Source of the DNA: Mactromeris polynyma
Taxonomy: Eukaryota; Mollusca; Bivalvia; Venerida; Mactridae
DNA length: 64,000 nt
Assembly: GCA_032209605.1 (NCBI GenBank)
Contig: JASFXZ010000007.1
Location: 24,798,264-24,862,263, forward strand
Reading direction: 5' to 3'
The notes under the pieces are model-generated. The model had not been told where the DNA came from. It did no database searches and saw nothing but the letters and a program-made list of their open reading frames with translations. Made by a program: the position numbers and the translations under genes. This document shows positions 26,111-35,789 of the stretch, piece after piece (position 1 is the first letter of the stretch; the number at the start of each line of letters is the position of its first letter).

Positions 26111-26277
26111 ATGCCGCGAAAGGCCGAAAGGCCAGGCCTGCTGCTAAATTTGTTGATGATGAAGCCGGAACTTCATCGCCTCCAGCCCCCGCTCAGAAGG
26201 GAAGGAATGAGAGCCAGCAGTCAGCTTCACCTACACATCATATTGACTCCCCTGCCAAGCATACCATGTTCCCCTGA
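26111..26277 (+). pseudogene. Relic of the second (accessory) transposon gene
   Basis: An ATG at 26111 opens MPRKAERP. One base later the other frame reads GRKARPAAKFVDDEAGTSSP and continues through a Q/S-rich stretch to a stop at 26277. A start of the MPRK type followed by a low-complexity linker is what the accessory Myb/SANT-like gene of Harbinger elements often shows, but the DNA-binding domain itself is missing. The frame change between the two halves suggests a one-base loss. Confidence 0.35.
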
Positions 26278-26507
26278 GAAAGAGGTACAGTTTTATTATT
26301 ATCAGCGTCTACTCTGAGGAAGTTTCTGTAGGCATTGTGATCCTCACTGTTGAGCTCCTGCAGCAGTTGGTCATACTGCCCATACAGTGGTCGCCGTGTC
26401 AGCCACTGCCTCACCCAGATTTCCCTGCGCCGTTGCTGTCTACGCCTTCTTGTGCGTCTTCTATGCTCCTCGACCCCTTCTTCCTCTTCAAGCGCCATCA
26501 CAGCCAT
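26238..26507 (-). pseudogene. N-terminal fragment of a Harbinger (HARBI1-like) transposase
   Basis: ATG at 26507. After an acidic and arginine-rich leader (RRRTRRRRQQRRREIWVRQW) comes LTRRPLYGQYDQLLQEL followed by EDHNAYRNFLRV, the recognisable N-terminal helix region of PIF/Harbinger transposases (WVRxW, QY, L..EL, FLR). After FLRV the similarity stops abruptly and unrelated residues lead to the end. The helix-turn-helix region and the DDE nuclease domain are absent, so it cannot be active. Confidence 0.7.
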
Positions 26508-26999
26508 GACCCTGTCTCTCTAGAGCTCTAACCACCAGGCCCATAACTGCAATTGCTCTACCTCCATGATATATGATGCTGATGCTGATAACTATCCTCT
26601 AGAACTTCTGAATGCTGACCACAAAAGTTCGAAGTATTTATACTGAAATTGTCCGTACACGACCAATTCATGACCCCCTACGACCCCGATACGACCAGGT
26701 CGGGTCGAGATCGAATAGAGATCGAGTAGACGTCATGTTGGTTGAGCTGGTCGAGTAGATATCGTGTAGGGATCGTGTATGGGTCGAGATGATCGAGTAG
26801 AGTTCGGAGTGGTTGTCGGGTTGAAGTCGTGGAGGAGTCATTAGTGGTCGTGTGGGGGTCGTGTACGATCGAGTAGCGGTCGAGAAGAAGTCGTGTACAA
26901 GCCTCATCAAACAGTTGGTCGAACGTGGTCGGGGAATTTGGGCGATCGGGACGATCGAGTTGATCTGATCGGCAGTGGGAACCTACCATAAAACAGTTT

Positions 27000-27900
27000 A
27001 TAAATTTTCATTACATAAGCAGTAAAATTTCAGTATTTCACACACTCACATAAACTTGTTGCATCTTACATTCGTCTTTTAAGAGAGGTAAGCAAAAAGG
27101 AAGAGAATATGATAATTTGGTACGATTTTATATATCATTAATGATGTAAGTATGAAACTTTTGTATAGTAGAGATTGCCTTTTTTGTGTTTTAAGGATGT
27201 TTATTGCCAGCTGCAATTCTTTCTTAAACAGGTGTTTATTACTTCCTTGTTTTGTTCTCCTTTCAGTGACAAAGTATGCGAATAAACGCAAACACTAATT
27301 ATTAGTTAATGATAATATTGATATATGTGTATTCTTTCCGCAATATCGAAGGTAAAGAGGTTCTCTTTGGAGAAAATAATGATTATACAATCTCGTACAT
27401 TTTGATTTATTATTTTCGAACCCAGATATTTGTCCCAGTGCAATTTAGCGTTGAATATACATTCTACGATTGGGTGTTAACAAAGTAGCACATTTGCAAA
27501 ACGACAGCAGGCTGATTTTATGTAGTGTTTTCAGTCTGTTATTTTTAAACATTTGTTCATGGAAATATATTTATCAGACTTTCATAAAAAAGTTATATAA
27601 CAAAAGCATCGTACTCTCTGTAAAAAGTTACTTAAAGACATATATAAGTTATATTTTAATGTCATACACGTGCATCTATTAAACGTGACGCAAAAATATC
27701 TACATTGAAGTAAGTAACAGGCGTTTGTTGCACAAACATATAATATTTACATTATTGGAAAAACGCTCGATTCACTTGGTTCATCAATCTTTTCACAGAT
27801 AGCAATCGAGCTCGACCCAAAGCATTTGAACATGTGATTTACAAATTAAGGTTTCCAAATGCTATGCGTTATCGACCCGCGACTTAAACCGCAAAAGAGA
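27000..27900. other. Non-coding stretch
   Basis: AT-rich, no exon or repeat border supported. The short frames on both strands look like chance. Confidence 0.4.
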
Positions 27901-27904
27901 GATC

Positions 27905-28625
27905 ATGTTCTTACATGGAACGTCACATACACAAGTCAATGCATCCATACAGACTCCCAGGAAAACAATAGTATACAAAACATGTGGTACTGAGGACGTA
28001 GGAGGTGCAAGGTTAAATAAGGGTTTGGAATCAGGGGTGCAAACAATGGTTTGGCTGACCATAAAAGCAGCTAAGACGAACTTTGGTGGACAACAAGGAT
28101 TGAATAAGTCAATTAAGTCAGTTATAATAAGCCGAAGGTGGGGGGGGGGGGGAGAAAAGAACATGAATATTGCATCAAGTTATAAGCACACTGCGAGTTG
28201 CAGCATTAAACTGTTAGTACATGTAAGAGTATTGTGGGCAATTATACAGTGTCGCAGAAAACGAACTCATTCGGTATGCATTTTGCAGGACAGGAGTCGA
28301 TCCTAAAGCAACAAAAGGAACACAATTATAGTATTACGTAAGCACGCCCATAACATGTCACATAACATAACCGTTACAACATACCACACAAAAATGGAGA
28401 TCGCCGGAAGGTTCTCAAGTATATACATGTACTCGTTATATCAAAGGCAAATGCCAACAATGTCCCGCACACAAACCACAGACACCGTACTGTTGACAAA
28501 TTATAATTCATTGAACGAATAAGATTATTAAAAGTCGAGCAGGGAATGTCACAGACACTTGGCACAACCTCCCAAAAGGCAACAGCGACATACAAATGTA
28601 AAGAATCACATACAAAACATGTCAA
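27905..28625 (-). repeat. Two diverged R1-like copies in tandem
   Basis: Copies at about 27905-28160 and 28380-28620. On the minus strand the first reads TCVCDVPC and the second SVCDIPC where the 15712 copy has SCVCGVPC, and the first also shares 'caggaaaacaat' and 'cacatacacaag'. A run of G (28140-28152) sits between them. No intact ORF. Confidence 0.45.
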
Positions 28626-28727
28626 TAATTACAACAAGCAGTGAAGGAGACAGAAGACAAACAAGATGATGGGGGTATCGCCTTGAAAAGGTCAGTGGCC
28701 AAGATGCCACTGGTGGATTCAACCTTG

Positions 28728-29890
28728 TGTAACACCTCGCTCTTTCTGTTGTCTCTCCGATGTGTGTAAGGAGAAATGTCCCAAATGATATGTGCGGGTA
28801 GCGTGACAGGGACAAGAACAAGGTGTGCTGACAGAAATATCCAACTGGCCAATTATTTGAATAAACTCAGTAATACACAAGGCGGAGTAATATTTCAATC
28901 AGATTTAATAAATCCAAGATTTAAGTAAATAGCACACGAAATATATATCTAAAATGATGATCAATAGCCTGGCGGGTGATGCCGGTCGTTATTCACGGGA
29001 AAGGGATAAATAGCAATAGATCTACATAGATCTAACAATCTACAATAATAAATAATAGTTACCAATAATGGTTAAGATAATGTAGATTCTCATGTATATA
29101 TGGAAACTATATAGACTCTTGCAACTCTATAAAGTATAATACGGAATTGACTGATGTCAGTCGTGGAGTGAGGTGAGGAAACGCGGCGACGTCTCTATTT
29201 ATACGGAACGTTTCCTCACAGTTCCTCACAGTTCCTCACTGAGCACCAAAATTACTCACGGAATATACCGAGTACAAACAACGTTAAATTATTTAGTTTG
29301 AAACATAGCGCGGTACATCACCCGTAAAACTAGTCATATAACAGGACAAGAAACAAATAATAATTATAATATGACACTAACGATTTGTATACACACCCGA
29401 GAATTAGGTCAAGTGAGGAAAACGTCATCGCGCATGCGTATGACGTACGTCATAGAATGGCGACTGCTAGACACATGTGAATGAATAAAGTATACTATTC
29501 TGGATATTCTGTATTAAATAAAGTATTATGAATTGAATGATCGGTCCAGACAGACAACTGAGGTACAATTCTAAGTGCCGACGTGGGTAAATATGATTGA
29601 CATAGTTTGACATGTTTGTATTTAAGACATAAATGTGATGACCTAATTCTCGGATAGTCAAAACATAACGATGCATAGAAATATCCCAGCAAGTTAAGAA
29701 TGATTGATTTACACAGTAAATCAAACAACACGTTCAACAATTGCTGGTGTAAAGTGTATATAATAAGCCACCCCCCTAATTGTGAAATGTACTATTAACT
29801 GTATTAATTTAATTTCTAACTGTTATTTAACATGCATTTATAAGAGAACACAACCAAGATAGAGCTGGCATGATTATGCCAAGCATTACA
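28728..29890 (-). repeat. 3' LTR
   Basis: On the transcribed strand it starts TGTAATGCTTGG and ends GGTGTTACA. A TATAAATAG box lies at 29195-29203 with three GTGAGGAA-type repeats just upstream, and an ATTAAA poly(A)-signal candidate at 28904-28909. The palindrome ATGACGTACGTCAT at 29440-29453 is intact in this copy only. Confidence 0.95.
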
Positions 29891-29909
29891 TTACCCTCCC
29901 CGTTCCTTC
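29891..29909 (-). other. Polypurine tract
   Basis: On the transcript strand 'gaaggaacggggagggtaa' abuts the 3' LTR. A purine run at this spot is the expected primer for plus-strand DNA synthesis. Confidence 0.85.
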
Positions 29910-30334
29910 AATTTCGTCCCCGAAATTTTAAATACTTAATAATATTAAAGTTTAAACAAAACTGCATAATAATATTACAGTTAAACAAAACTGCATACAC
30001 CAGAATATCAACAAATATTCATGTATCACCAAAAACATGTAACATCACAAGTAATATCAATAATAAATAACATCAATTATCACCATCATTAATAAATTAT
30101 AACTACAATATATTTAGAATATTAATGTTTGTCTGTTATGAGATAATAAAGATGATAAATTGCAGTATGTAATTAATTAACACTGAAATAAATCTTAACA
30201 CAATATTCTTCAAAAAAAAAAAAATATCACTAGCTTTGTAATTAGAGTCATAATAAAATCCTGGATTAAAAGTTATGTTCAAGTCTTGAAGACAGATGAA
30301 TTTGCTGATTGAAGATCATTATGTAGTATAATTC

Positions 30335-31305
30335 TCAAGGTATAAACTTCTTTGTACAATGGGGGCAGGTAATTTCTTCTGTATTGGTATCTGTGGATCT
30401 TGAAACAGTACATTGAGAATTCAGACTGAAGGTAGAAGTTAGAGTGTATAAACGTCCTCCAGGTAAGGTCGCTGTTTCTTTTCTGGTAACTGTCCAGTTT
30501 TGCGATTCAAAAGAGACACTTGGATCAGAGATGGACTTAGCCTCCTTATTCTGGAGCTGAGCCATCACTGACATGCTATCATTCAAAAAAGTGGATGGGG
30601 CATCTTTGAACAAAAGTCTAGGATCAAATTTGTTCTCTGGAATGCTGATTGGATGGGGTGGAAAAAAAGGGGAATATTCTGATTGTCACTCTCTGGAATA
30701 GATATACATGGCACAATACTGGTGGAAGGTTCAAGGTCAGGAAATAGGAAGGATAAGGGACTGTAAGAAGGAGATGGGCTGTTATTGGCAAACAGGTCCT
30801 GTAACTCCTTGTTCAAAACTGGGGAATCAGGCATCACTGGTGGGGGAACAATTTTAGGAACATAAGTGGGAATATGGGCAGGTGGGCAGTTCTCTTTATA
30901 AACAGGGTCTGGTTTAAACTGCTTGGCCAAGGAATAAATGGGTGGTGGCAAATGCCTCTTCAACGGACTGGTATGATACAAGTTACTCAGAACAGGCTTT
31001 GGCTTGAACACCGATTGAACGGAGGACCTCACTCCAGACAGGGCCGGTGTAGCACAAGGCTCAAACACAGGGCGGAAAAACATTCCAACCGACACCAGGT
31101 TACTACCTTGCCGTGAGCCAGTGTCAATGCCATGAGACAATAAATGGCGACGCTGGTTATCTGTCCTTTTTTTAGGAAAGGTGGTTCCACATTCAGTGCA
31201 GTGCACCTTAGGTCCATGTCGGTCTTCCATGTGACGGTCCAGCTGTTTATGGTTATCATACTTCACATCACAGGAAGGACAACGAAGTTGTAGTATTGAA
31301 GACAT
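30335..31305 (-). CDS. Extra ORF (env position) with C2H2 zinc fingers, one frame break
   Basis: Starts at ATG 31305 (MSSILQLRCPSC), three bases after a strong acceptor-like sequence on the minus strand (tattatttcag, AG at 31309-31310), so a spliced subgenomic mRNA is plausible. The first finger is C-x2-C-x12-H-x4-H and the second C-x2-C-x14-H-x3-H, both within the first 60 residues. A long proline/serine-rich linker follows, and the protein ends with a lone CPHCTKKF half-finger. The reading frame breaks once at a run of seven A (30662-30668): the first frame stops at about 30583 while the other frame is open to the stop at 30335. There is no signal peptide or membrane segment, so it is not an envelope glycoprotein. 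A nucleic-acid-binding accessory role is inferred from the fingers only. Confidence 0.75.
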
Positions 31306-31433
31306 GTTCTGAAATAATAGACATACATAAATCAACATTATGTTTTGAATAGCAGTAGCACCTATTAAATTTTTCTCCACTAACTGGTATTCTATCACTA
31401 CTCAGGACTGCATACATGGTATGGTATAACAGG

Positions 31434-31805
31434 ATATTAATGTCACTGGAAACGTGACATTAATATACATTCAGTACTGGTATGGAATTCAAACACAACA
31501 TTATTAAAAATAACATGTCACTGGAAACGTGACATTAATATACATTCAAGTACTGGTAACTTGACAAACAGGCAAATACGGACACAATATTGTCACTGGA
31601 AGCGTGACAGTACTGGTAGGAATTCAAACACAACATTATAAAAATAACATGTCACTGGAAACGTGACATTAATATACAAACATGGGATTTGTACACAACA
31701 TGTGATAGCATTCGGACAATATTTATAATGTACAGTCTGATATCACTGGAAACGTGAATCCAAAGTATCATACATATACAAAATTTTATCACTGGTAGAG
31801 TGATA
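31434..31805 (-). repeat. Hairpin array 1, between integrase and the zinc-finger ORF
   Basis: Seven short hairpins: 31441-31459, 31516-31534, 31546-31564, 31591-31609, 31650-31668, 31743-31757 and 31787-31805. On the plus strand most read stem TGTCAC, loop TGGAAAC, stem GTGACA; others have stems TATCAC/GTGATA and TCAAGT/ACTTGA. The first extends to a 13-bp stem (31434-31446 with 31454-31466). AT-rich spacers with partly repeated text ('aattcaaacacaacatta') lie between them. Confidence 0.8.
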
Positions 31806-31912
31806 CACAGTTCTACTGACATATGACAAAGCAACAATAATACTTTGTAATAAATAAATGTACTAGTTTGGCAAAACTTGACAATATTTAATATTAAATT
31901 CACTACTCCATA

Positions 31913-33409
31913 TTACAGATAAGGTTTCAGCCTGTTATGATGAACATTATTAATTTTTTTTGAATTCTTGACTTGGACTACCAGATTTGATACTACTCTT
32001 ATAACTGTAAATGGACCCTCCCACCTTGGTGACAATTTTGGGGTACGACCTTTGATACGGTTCATAATTTTCACCCATACTTTATCTTCAGGCTTATATT
32101 GATTTGTATGAACACGTTTATCATACGCATTTTTCTGGCGTTTTGCAGCTTTAGCCATTGCCGTACGTGCATTGGTATGACAAACTCGCAGTCGCTCTTG
32201 GAGTTTGGTTACAAACATATCCGGCGAAAGGTCATTTTGGCCTTTAGGGTCATGACCAAACAGAAGGTCTGATGGTAAAGTGGGGTCATGACCGAACATC
32301 ATCTGGTATGGTGAATGGTTGGTGGACTCATGTATTGAGGTACGATAGGCTAATAGCATGTCTGGTAGCCACTGGTCCCAGTCTCTCTGGTGCTGAGCAA
32401 TGTATTTGCTCAGCATATCTTCTATTGTTTTATTAAGGCGTTCTGTAAGACCGTTCGTCTGTGGATGAAATGCTGTGGATCTAAGCTTGATTATATCAAG
32501 ACGGCCACATAACTCTTTAAATAATGCAGATTCAAACTGACGACCTTGATCTGTAAGTAGCTGACACATAAGTCCATATCTACAAATGAATTCATTAACT
32601 AGAAAGGTTGCTATGGTTTCTACCCTCATGTCAGGCATTGAATAAAGCTCGGCCCATTTGGTAAAATAATCTGTAATGGACAATATATACTTATTTCCGT
32701 TGGATGAAAGTGGAAGGGGACCTATGATATCAAGACCCACTTTCTCAAAAGGTACACCAATCTGGGAAGACTTCAGCGGTGCTCTAGGGGATCTCCTAGG
32801 CATTCTACGGGCCTGACAAACTTTACATGTTCTGCAATATCTAGAAATGTCATCTTGGAAATTAAACCAATAAAGATTTTGTTTCAATCTTTTGTAAGAT
32901 TTCTTTTCACCTAAGTGACCAGAAGTCACATGATCATGTACATAATACATAATATTATCCCTAAACTCAAGGGGCACTACTATTTGATAAATATTTTCAC
33001 CAAATTTATTCATGTGTAATCTATATATTACTCCTTCTTTAATGGTCAAACTTTTCCACATTGACCAATAATGCTTAGTTTCTCTGTCTCTATGGGATAT
33101 TTCGTCCCATGCTGGCCTGACCTGGTTTGTCAGCCAATCTACTACTAATTTCAGGTTAGGATCATCGTTTTGACGAAGGGACCAGTCAATGTGAATTCCT
33201 TCTTCTGTACAGGGTTTCCTCAGGGGGTACGATTTCTTGGTTTTCCCATCAAACTCGAAACTGTTACTTTCATTCACCGGTGAATGATTCGTGGCCATCG
33301 ACTCACTCACTGGATCTGCATTCAAGGAAGTGGATTCCTTCAATTTGTCATGGTCTGTGACCTTCCCATCCTCGGGTCTGTTCTTAATAGCCCGTACACT
33401 TTTTTCCAT
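31913..33409 (-). CDS. pol: Integrase of the gypsy element
   Basis: ATG 33409 to the stop at 31913, 498 codons. The zinc-binding HHCC module (about residues 135-195) reads HDHVTSGH then YCRTCKVCQARR. The catalytic triad lies in VGLDIIGPLPL, LTDQGRQFES and NGLTERLNK. A GPY/F-like motif (RWEGPFTVIRV) sits near the C-terminus; no chromodomain follows. The enzyme joins element cDNA to chromosomal DNA in the nucleus. It lies in the +1 frame relative to the RT-RNase H frame, overlapping it by 26 bases, and a TAG directly precedes the ATG. It is therefore expressed by re-initiation or +1 frameshifting, or it was split by an indel from a once continuous pol. Confidence 0.95.
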   Translation of the reverse strand: MEKSVRAIKNRPEDGKVTDHDKLKESTSLNADPVSESMATNHSPVNESNSFEFDGKTKKSYPLRKPCTEEGIHIDWSLRQNDDPNLKLVVDWLTNQVRPAWDEISHRDRETKHYWSMWKSLTIKEGVIYRLHMNKFGENIYQIVVPLEFRDNIMYYVHDHVTSGHLGEKKSYKRLKQNLYWFNFQDDISRYCRTCKVCQARRMPRRSPRAPLKSSQIGVPFEKVGLDIIGPLPLSSNGNKYILSITDYFTKWAELYSMPDMRVETIATFLVNEFICRYGLMCQLLTDQGRQFESALFKELCGRLDIIKLRSTAFHPQTNGLTERLNKTIEDMLSKYIAQHQRDWDQWLPDMLLAYRTSIHESTNHSPYQMMFGHDPTLPSDLLFGHDPKGQNDLSPDMFVTKLQERLRVCHTNARTAMAKAAKRQKNAYDKRVHTNQYKPEDKVWVKIMNRIKGRTPKLSPRWEGPFTVIRVVSNLVVQVKNSKKINNVHHNRLKPYL

Positions 33410-35789
33410 CTATACAATTCACATGACTGGCTAGTTTTACCGTCAATGAGCAACTTGACCCTACACATCTATTTGCTGTCTTAGGGTTTTCTTGCTCTAA
33501 TGTCATTTGTTCGTTTTCTCTCTTTTCACAGTATGAACACGTGCCACATGGCCTACGTGATAAACTGTCTGCATTTGTATGTTTAACTCCTGGTCTGTGT
33601 TCTACCTCAAAGTCATAGAAACTTAATACATTCATCCAACGACTCATTTGACCCATAGGAGTTCTGAATTTTAAGGCCCATGATAAGGCTGAATGGTCTG
33701 TCCTAATAAGGAAATGTACTCCGTACAAATAATTATTGAAATGTTGAATAGATTCAACAATGGCTAATAATTCTCTACGGGTAACACAATACTGTCTTTC
33801 TGGTCTATTTAAGGTACGGCTGTAATATGCAATTACTCTAATTACACCATCTTGCTTCTGTTGAAGTACAGATCCCAAACAGTAGGAGCTACAGTCGGTA
33901 TCTAGTATATACTGGTCTTTGTTATTCGGGTAACCTAAAACAGGGGCTTCAATAAGAGCTTGTTTTAATTTTTCAAAGGCAGTGTTGCACTCTTTGGACC
34001 ATATAAATTTGGTATCTTTATGATTAAGTTGATGGAGCGGATGTGCAATATATGCAAAGCCTTTTATCAGTCTTCTATAATAGGACACTAGGCCAAGGAA
34101 AGAAGAAAGCTGTTTGGCGGTCCTTGGAATGGGCCATTCTTTAACAACCTTGACCTTCTCATCATTTGGGGTTATGCCTTCTTTGTCGACAATATGTCCT
34201 AGGAAATGTAAACGGGTTTGAAATAAGTGACACTTCTTAGGCATGACTTTCATGTTGGCTTTTTCTAAGCGCATGAAAATTTCTTCCAACTTGACTAAAT
34301 GGCTGTCCAAATCAACAGTAAACAACAATATGTCGTCAACATATATCAATACGGTCTCATACTGTAGGCCAGACATAATGTATTCCATCAGGCGCTGAAA
34401 TGTGGCTACTGCATTGGTAAGCCCAAAACTTAAAACTTTAAATCTAAATTGGCCTTTTTGACAAACAAAACTGGTCTTATCCATGTCATTTTCATCCATC
34501 TGAACTTGATGAAAACCTGAGGAACAGTCAAGGGAACTATAATATTTAGCACCTTTTAGACAGTCTAAACAATCTTGAATTCTGGGAAGTGGGTATGAAT
34601 CTTTAAGGGTCACTGCATTGAGTTTTCTATAATCGATGGCCAGTCTAAGACTTCCATCTGATTTCTTAACAGGTACAATCGGACTTGCCCAAGGACCGTT
34701 TGATTTCTCTATAATATCTGCATCAAGTAATCTGTCTACTTCGTTATTAACCTCCTCTTGTACGGACTGGGGTAGGCGTCTTGGGTTTTGCTTAATGGGT
34801 GGTGCCAGTCCTGTATTTATTTTATGCTTAATAATACTAGAATTGCCTAAGTCTGACTTAGACTTACTAAATACATGCTGGTATTTATGGAGTAATTGAC
34901 CCACTTTAACTTGCTCTGCTGGCTGTAGGTTCTGTTTACTTTCTTCAAACACAGATATTAAGTGCTCCGGTACATCAAATTCTTTATTTTCTACACTTAA
35001 CTTATATATGGACATTTTGTCATACATAGGAGATGGGTCTTCAACTGGGGTAGCTGGGTAACAGGAGGCTACATGCTGATTTTGCATTAATCTTACAGGT
35101 TTTTGATTCAGGTTAATTAGTCGGATAGGTATGCTAGCATTACTTGTATCAACCATGGCTTTGGCAATCATAACACCCTTTTTAAGTAGGTTTTCCCCGT
35201 AATCATCTGTAAGTGCGGTATGGCAGTGTGGTAATTCACCCTCAAAATGTCCTGCTATTATTGACTCACTGGACGGAGGTAAAACTACATTTTCTTTTAC
35301 ACTAACTCTAAAGACCTGTGGTAGCTGATTTTCTGAAATACATTGTAATATCTTGCCCTGGTAATGTACAATTCCGGTTCCCATGGCCAAAATAAAATCA
35401 TGGTCATGCATAAAATCCCATCCCAGTATACATGGGGTGTCAACTTCAGCTACTAAAAAGTTATGGTCAAAGTTTATGCCCGCAATATTTAGCTTCAGGG
35501 TCACATAACCTTTGCTAGTCAATTTTTCTCCATTTGCAGTTCTGAAACTTTCTGTGGTAGACTTTAACTCGGGTCTATATTTAAATGGCAACCGTTCAAA
35601 TTTTCGAGGATGAATGATGCTAACTGAACTTCCCGTATCTATCAAGGCATGCAATGGCAGGCTATCAAAAATGGTCAAAGGTAAAAAATAAGCACAATTA
35701 GATTTTTTCTTATTGGACTCATTGGGTCTGGCACTAGTAGAGGTAGCTGGAACATGACCCTTAGTCCCAGCTACTGACAGTTTTCCTGG
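33384..35789 (-). CDS. pol: Protease, reverse transcriptase and RNase H of the gypsy element
   Basis: The frame is open from 35789 to the stop at 33384 (802 codons) without an early ATG, in the -1 frame relative to gag with a 19-base overlap, which fits gag-pol frameshifting. Domains in order: aspartic protease (ALIDTGSSVSIIHP); RT with LRLAIDYRKLN, KVLSFGLTN and the catalytic YVDDILLF; RNase H with DTDCSS, RRELLAIV and RTDHSALSW. The RT motif reads FGLTNAVATFQ where FGLTNAPATFQ is usual. The overlap contains 'ggaaaac', similar to but not a canonical X-XXY-YYZ slippery site. It copies the element RNA into DNA within cytoplasmic particles. Confidence 0.95.
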   Translation of the reverse strand, partial: PGKLSVAGTKGHVPATSTSARPNESNKKKSNCAYFLPLTIFDSLPLHALIDTGSSVSIIHPRKFERLPFKYRPELKSTTESFRTANGEKLTSKGYVTLKLNIAGINFDHNFLVAEVDTPCILGWDFMHDHDFILAMGTGIVHYQGKILQCISENQLPQVFRVSVKENVVLPPSSESIIAGHFEGELPHCHTALTDDYGENLLKKGVMIAKAMVDTSNASIPIRLINLNQKPVRLMQNQHVASCYPATPVEDPSPMYDKMSIYKLSVENKEFDVPEHLISVFEESKQNLQPAEQVKVGQLLHKYQHVFSKSKSDLGNSSIIKHKINTGLAPPIKQNPRRLPQSVQEEVNNEVDRLLDADIIEKSNGPWASPIVPVKKSDGSLRLAIDYRKLNAVTLKDSYPLPRIQDCLDCLKGAKYYSSLDCSSGFHQVQMDENDMDKTSFVCQKGQFRFKVLSFGLTNAVATFQRLMEYIMSGLQYETVLIYVDDILLFTVDLDSHLVKLEEIFMRLEKANMKVMPKKCHLFQTRLHFLGHIVDKEGITPNDEKVKVVKEWPIPRTAKQLSSFLGLVSYYRRLIKGFAYIAHPLHQLNHKDTKFIWSKECNTAFEKLKQALIEAPVLGYPNNKDQYILDTDCSSYCLGSVLQQKQDGVIRVIAYYSRTLNRPERQYCVTRRELLAIVESIQHFNNYLYGVHFLIRTDHSALSWALKFRTPMGQMSRWMNVLSFYDFEVEHRPGVKHTNADSLSRRPCGTCSYCEKRENEQMTLEQENPKTANRCVGSSCSLTVKLASHVNCIDGKKCTGY

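Larger units (their letters stand above)
25549..26983. mobile_element. Non-autonomous Harbinger-type DNA transposon
   Basis: Perfect 31-bp terminal inverted repeats lie at 25549-25579 (starting ggttcccactgccgatcag) and 26953-26983. TA flanks both ends (25547-25548, 26984-26985); a 3-bp CTA duplication is also possible. Both arms (about 25580-26010 and 26690-26950) are crowded with gatcg/tcgag/cgtgtag units at roughly 10-bp spacing. The centre holds converging relics of two genes: a transposase N-terminus on the minus strand (26238-26507) and the start of a second protein on the plus strand. At 1435 bp it is far too short to be autonomous. Confidence 0.8.

Noticed and set aside
30335..31305. 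Envelope glycoprotein gene
   Set aside because: It is in env position and behind an acceptor-like site, but it encodes zinc fingers and has no signal peptide, furin-type site or membrane anchor.
31434..31805. CRISPR-like array of palindromic repeats
   Set aside because: The repeats are short, unevenly spaced, differ in stem sequence and lie in a eukaryotic retrotransposon; spacers are partly repeated and there are no cas genes.
34636..34899. Plus-strand ORFs inside gag-pol (also 30874-31116, 36842-37111)
   Set aside because: They are antisense shadows of well-supported gag, pol and ORF3 frames.
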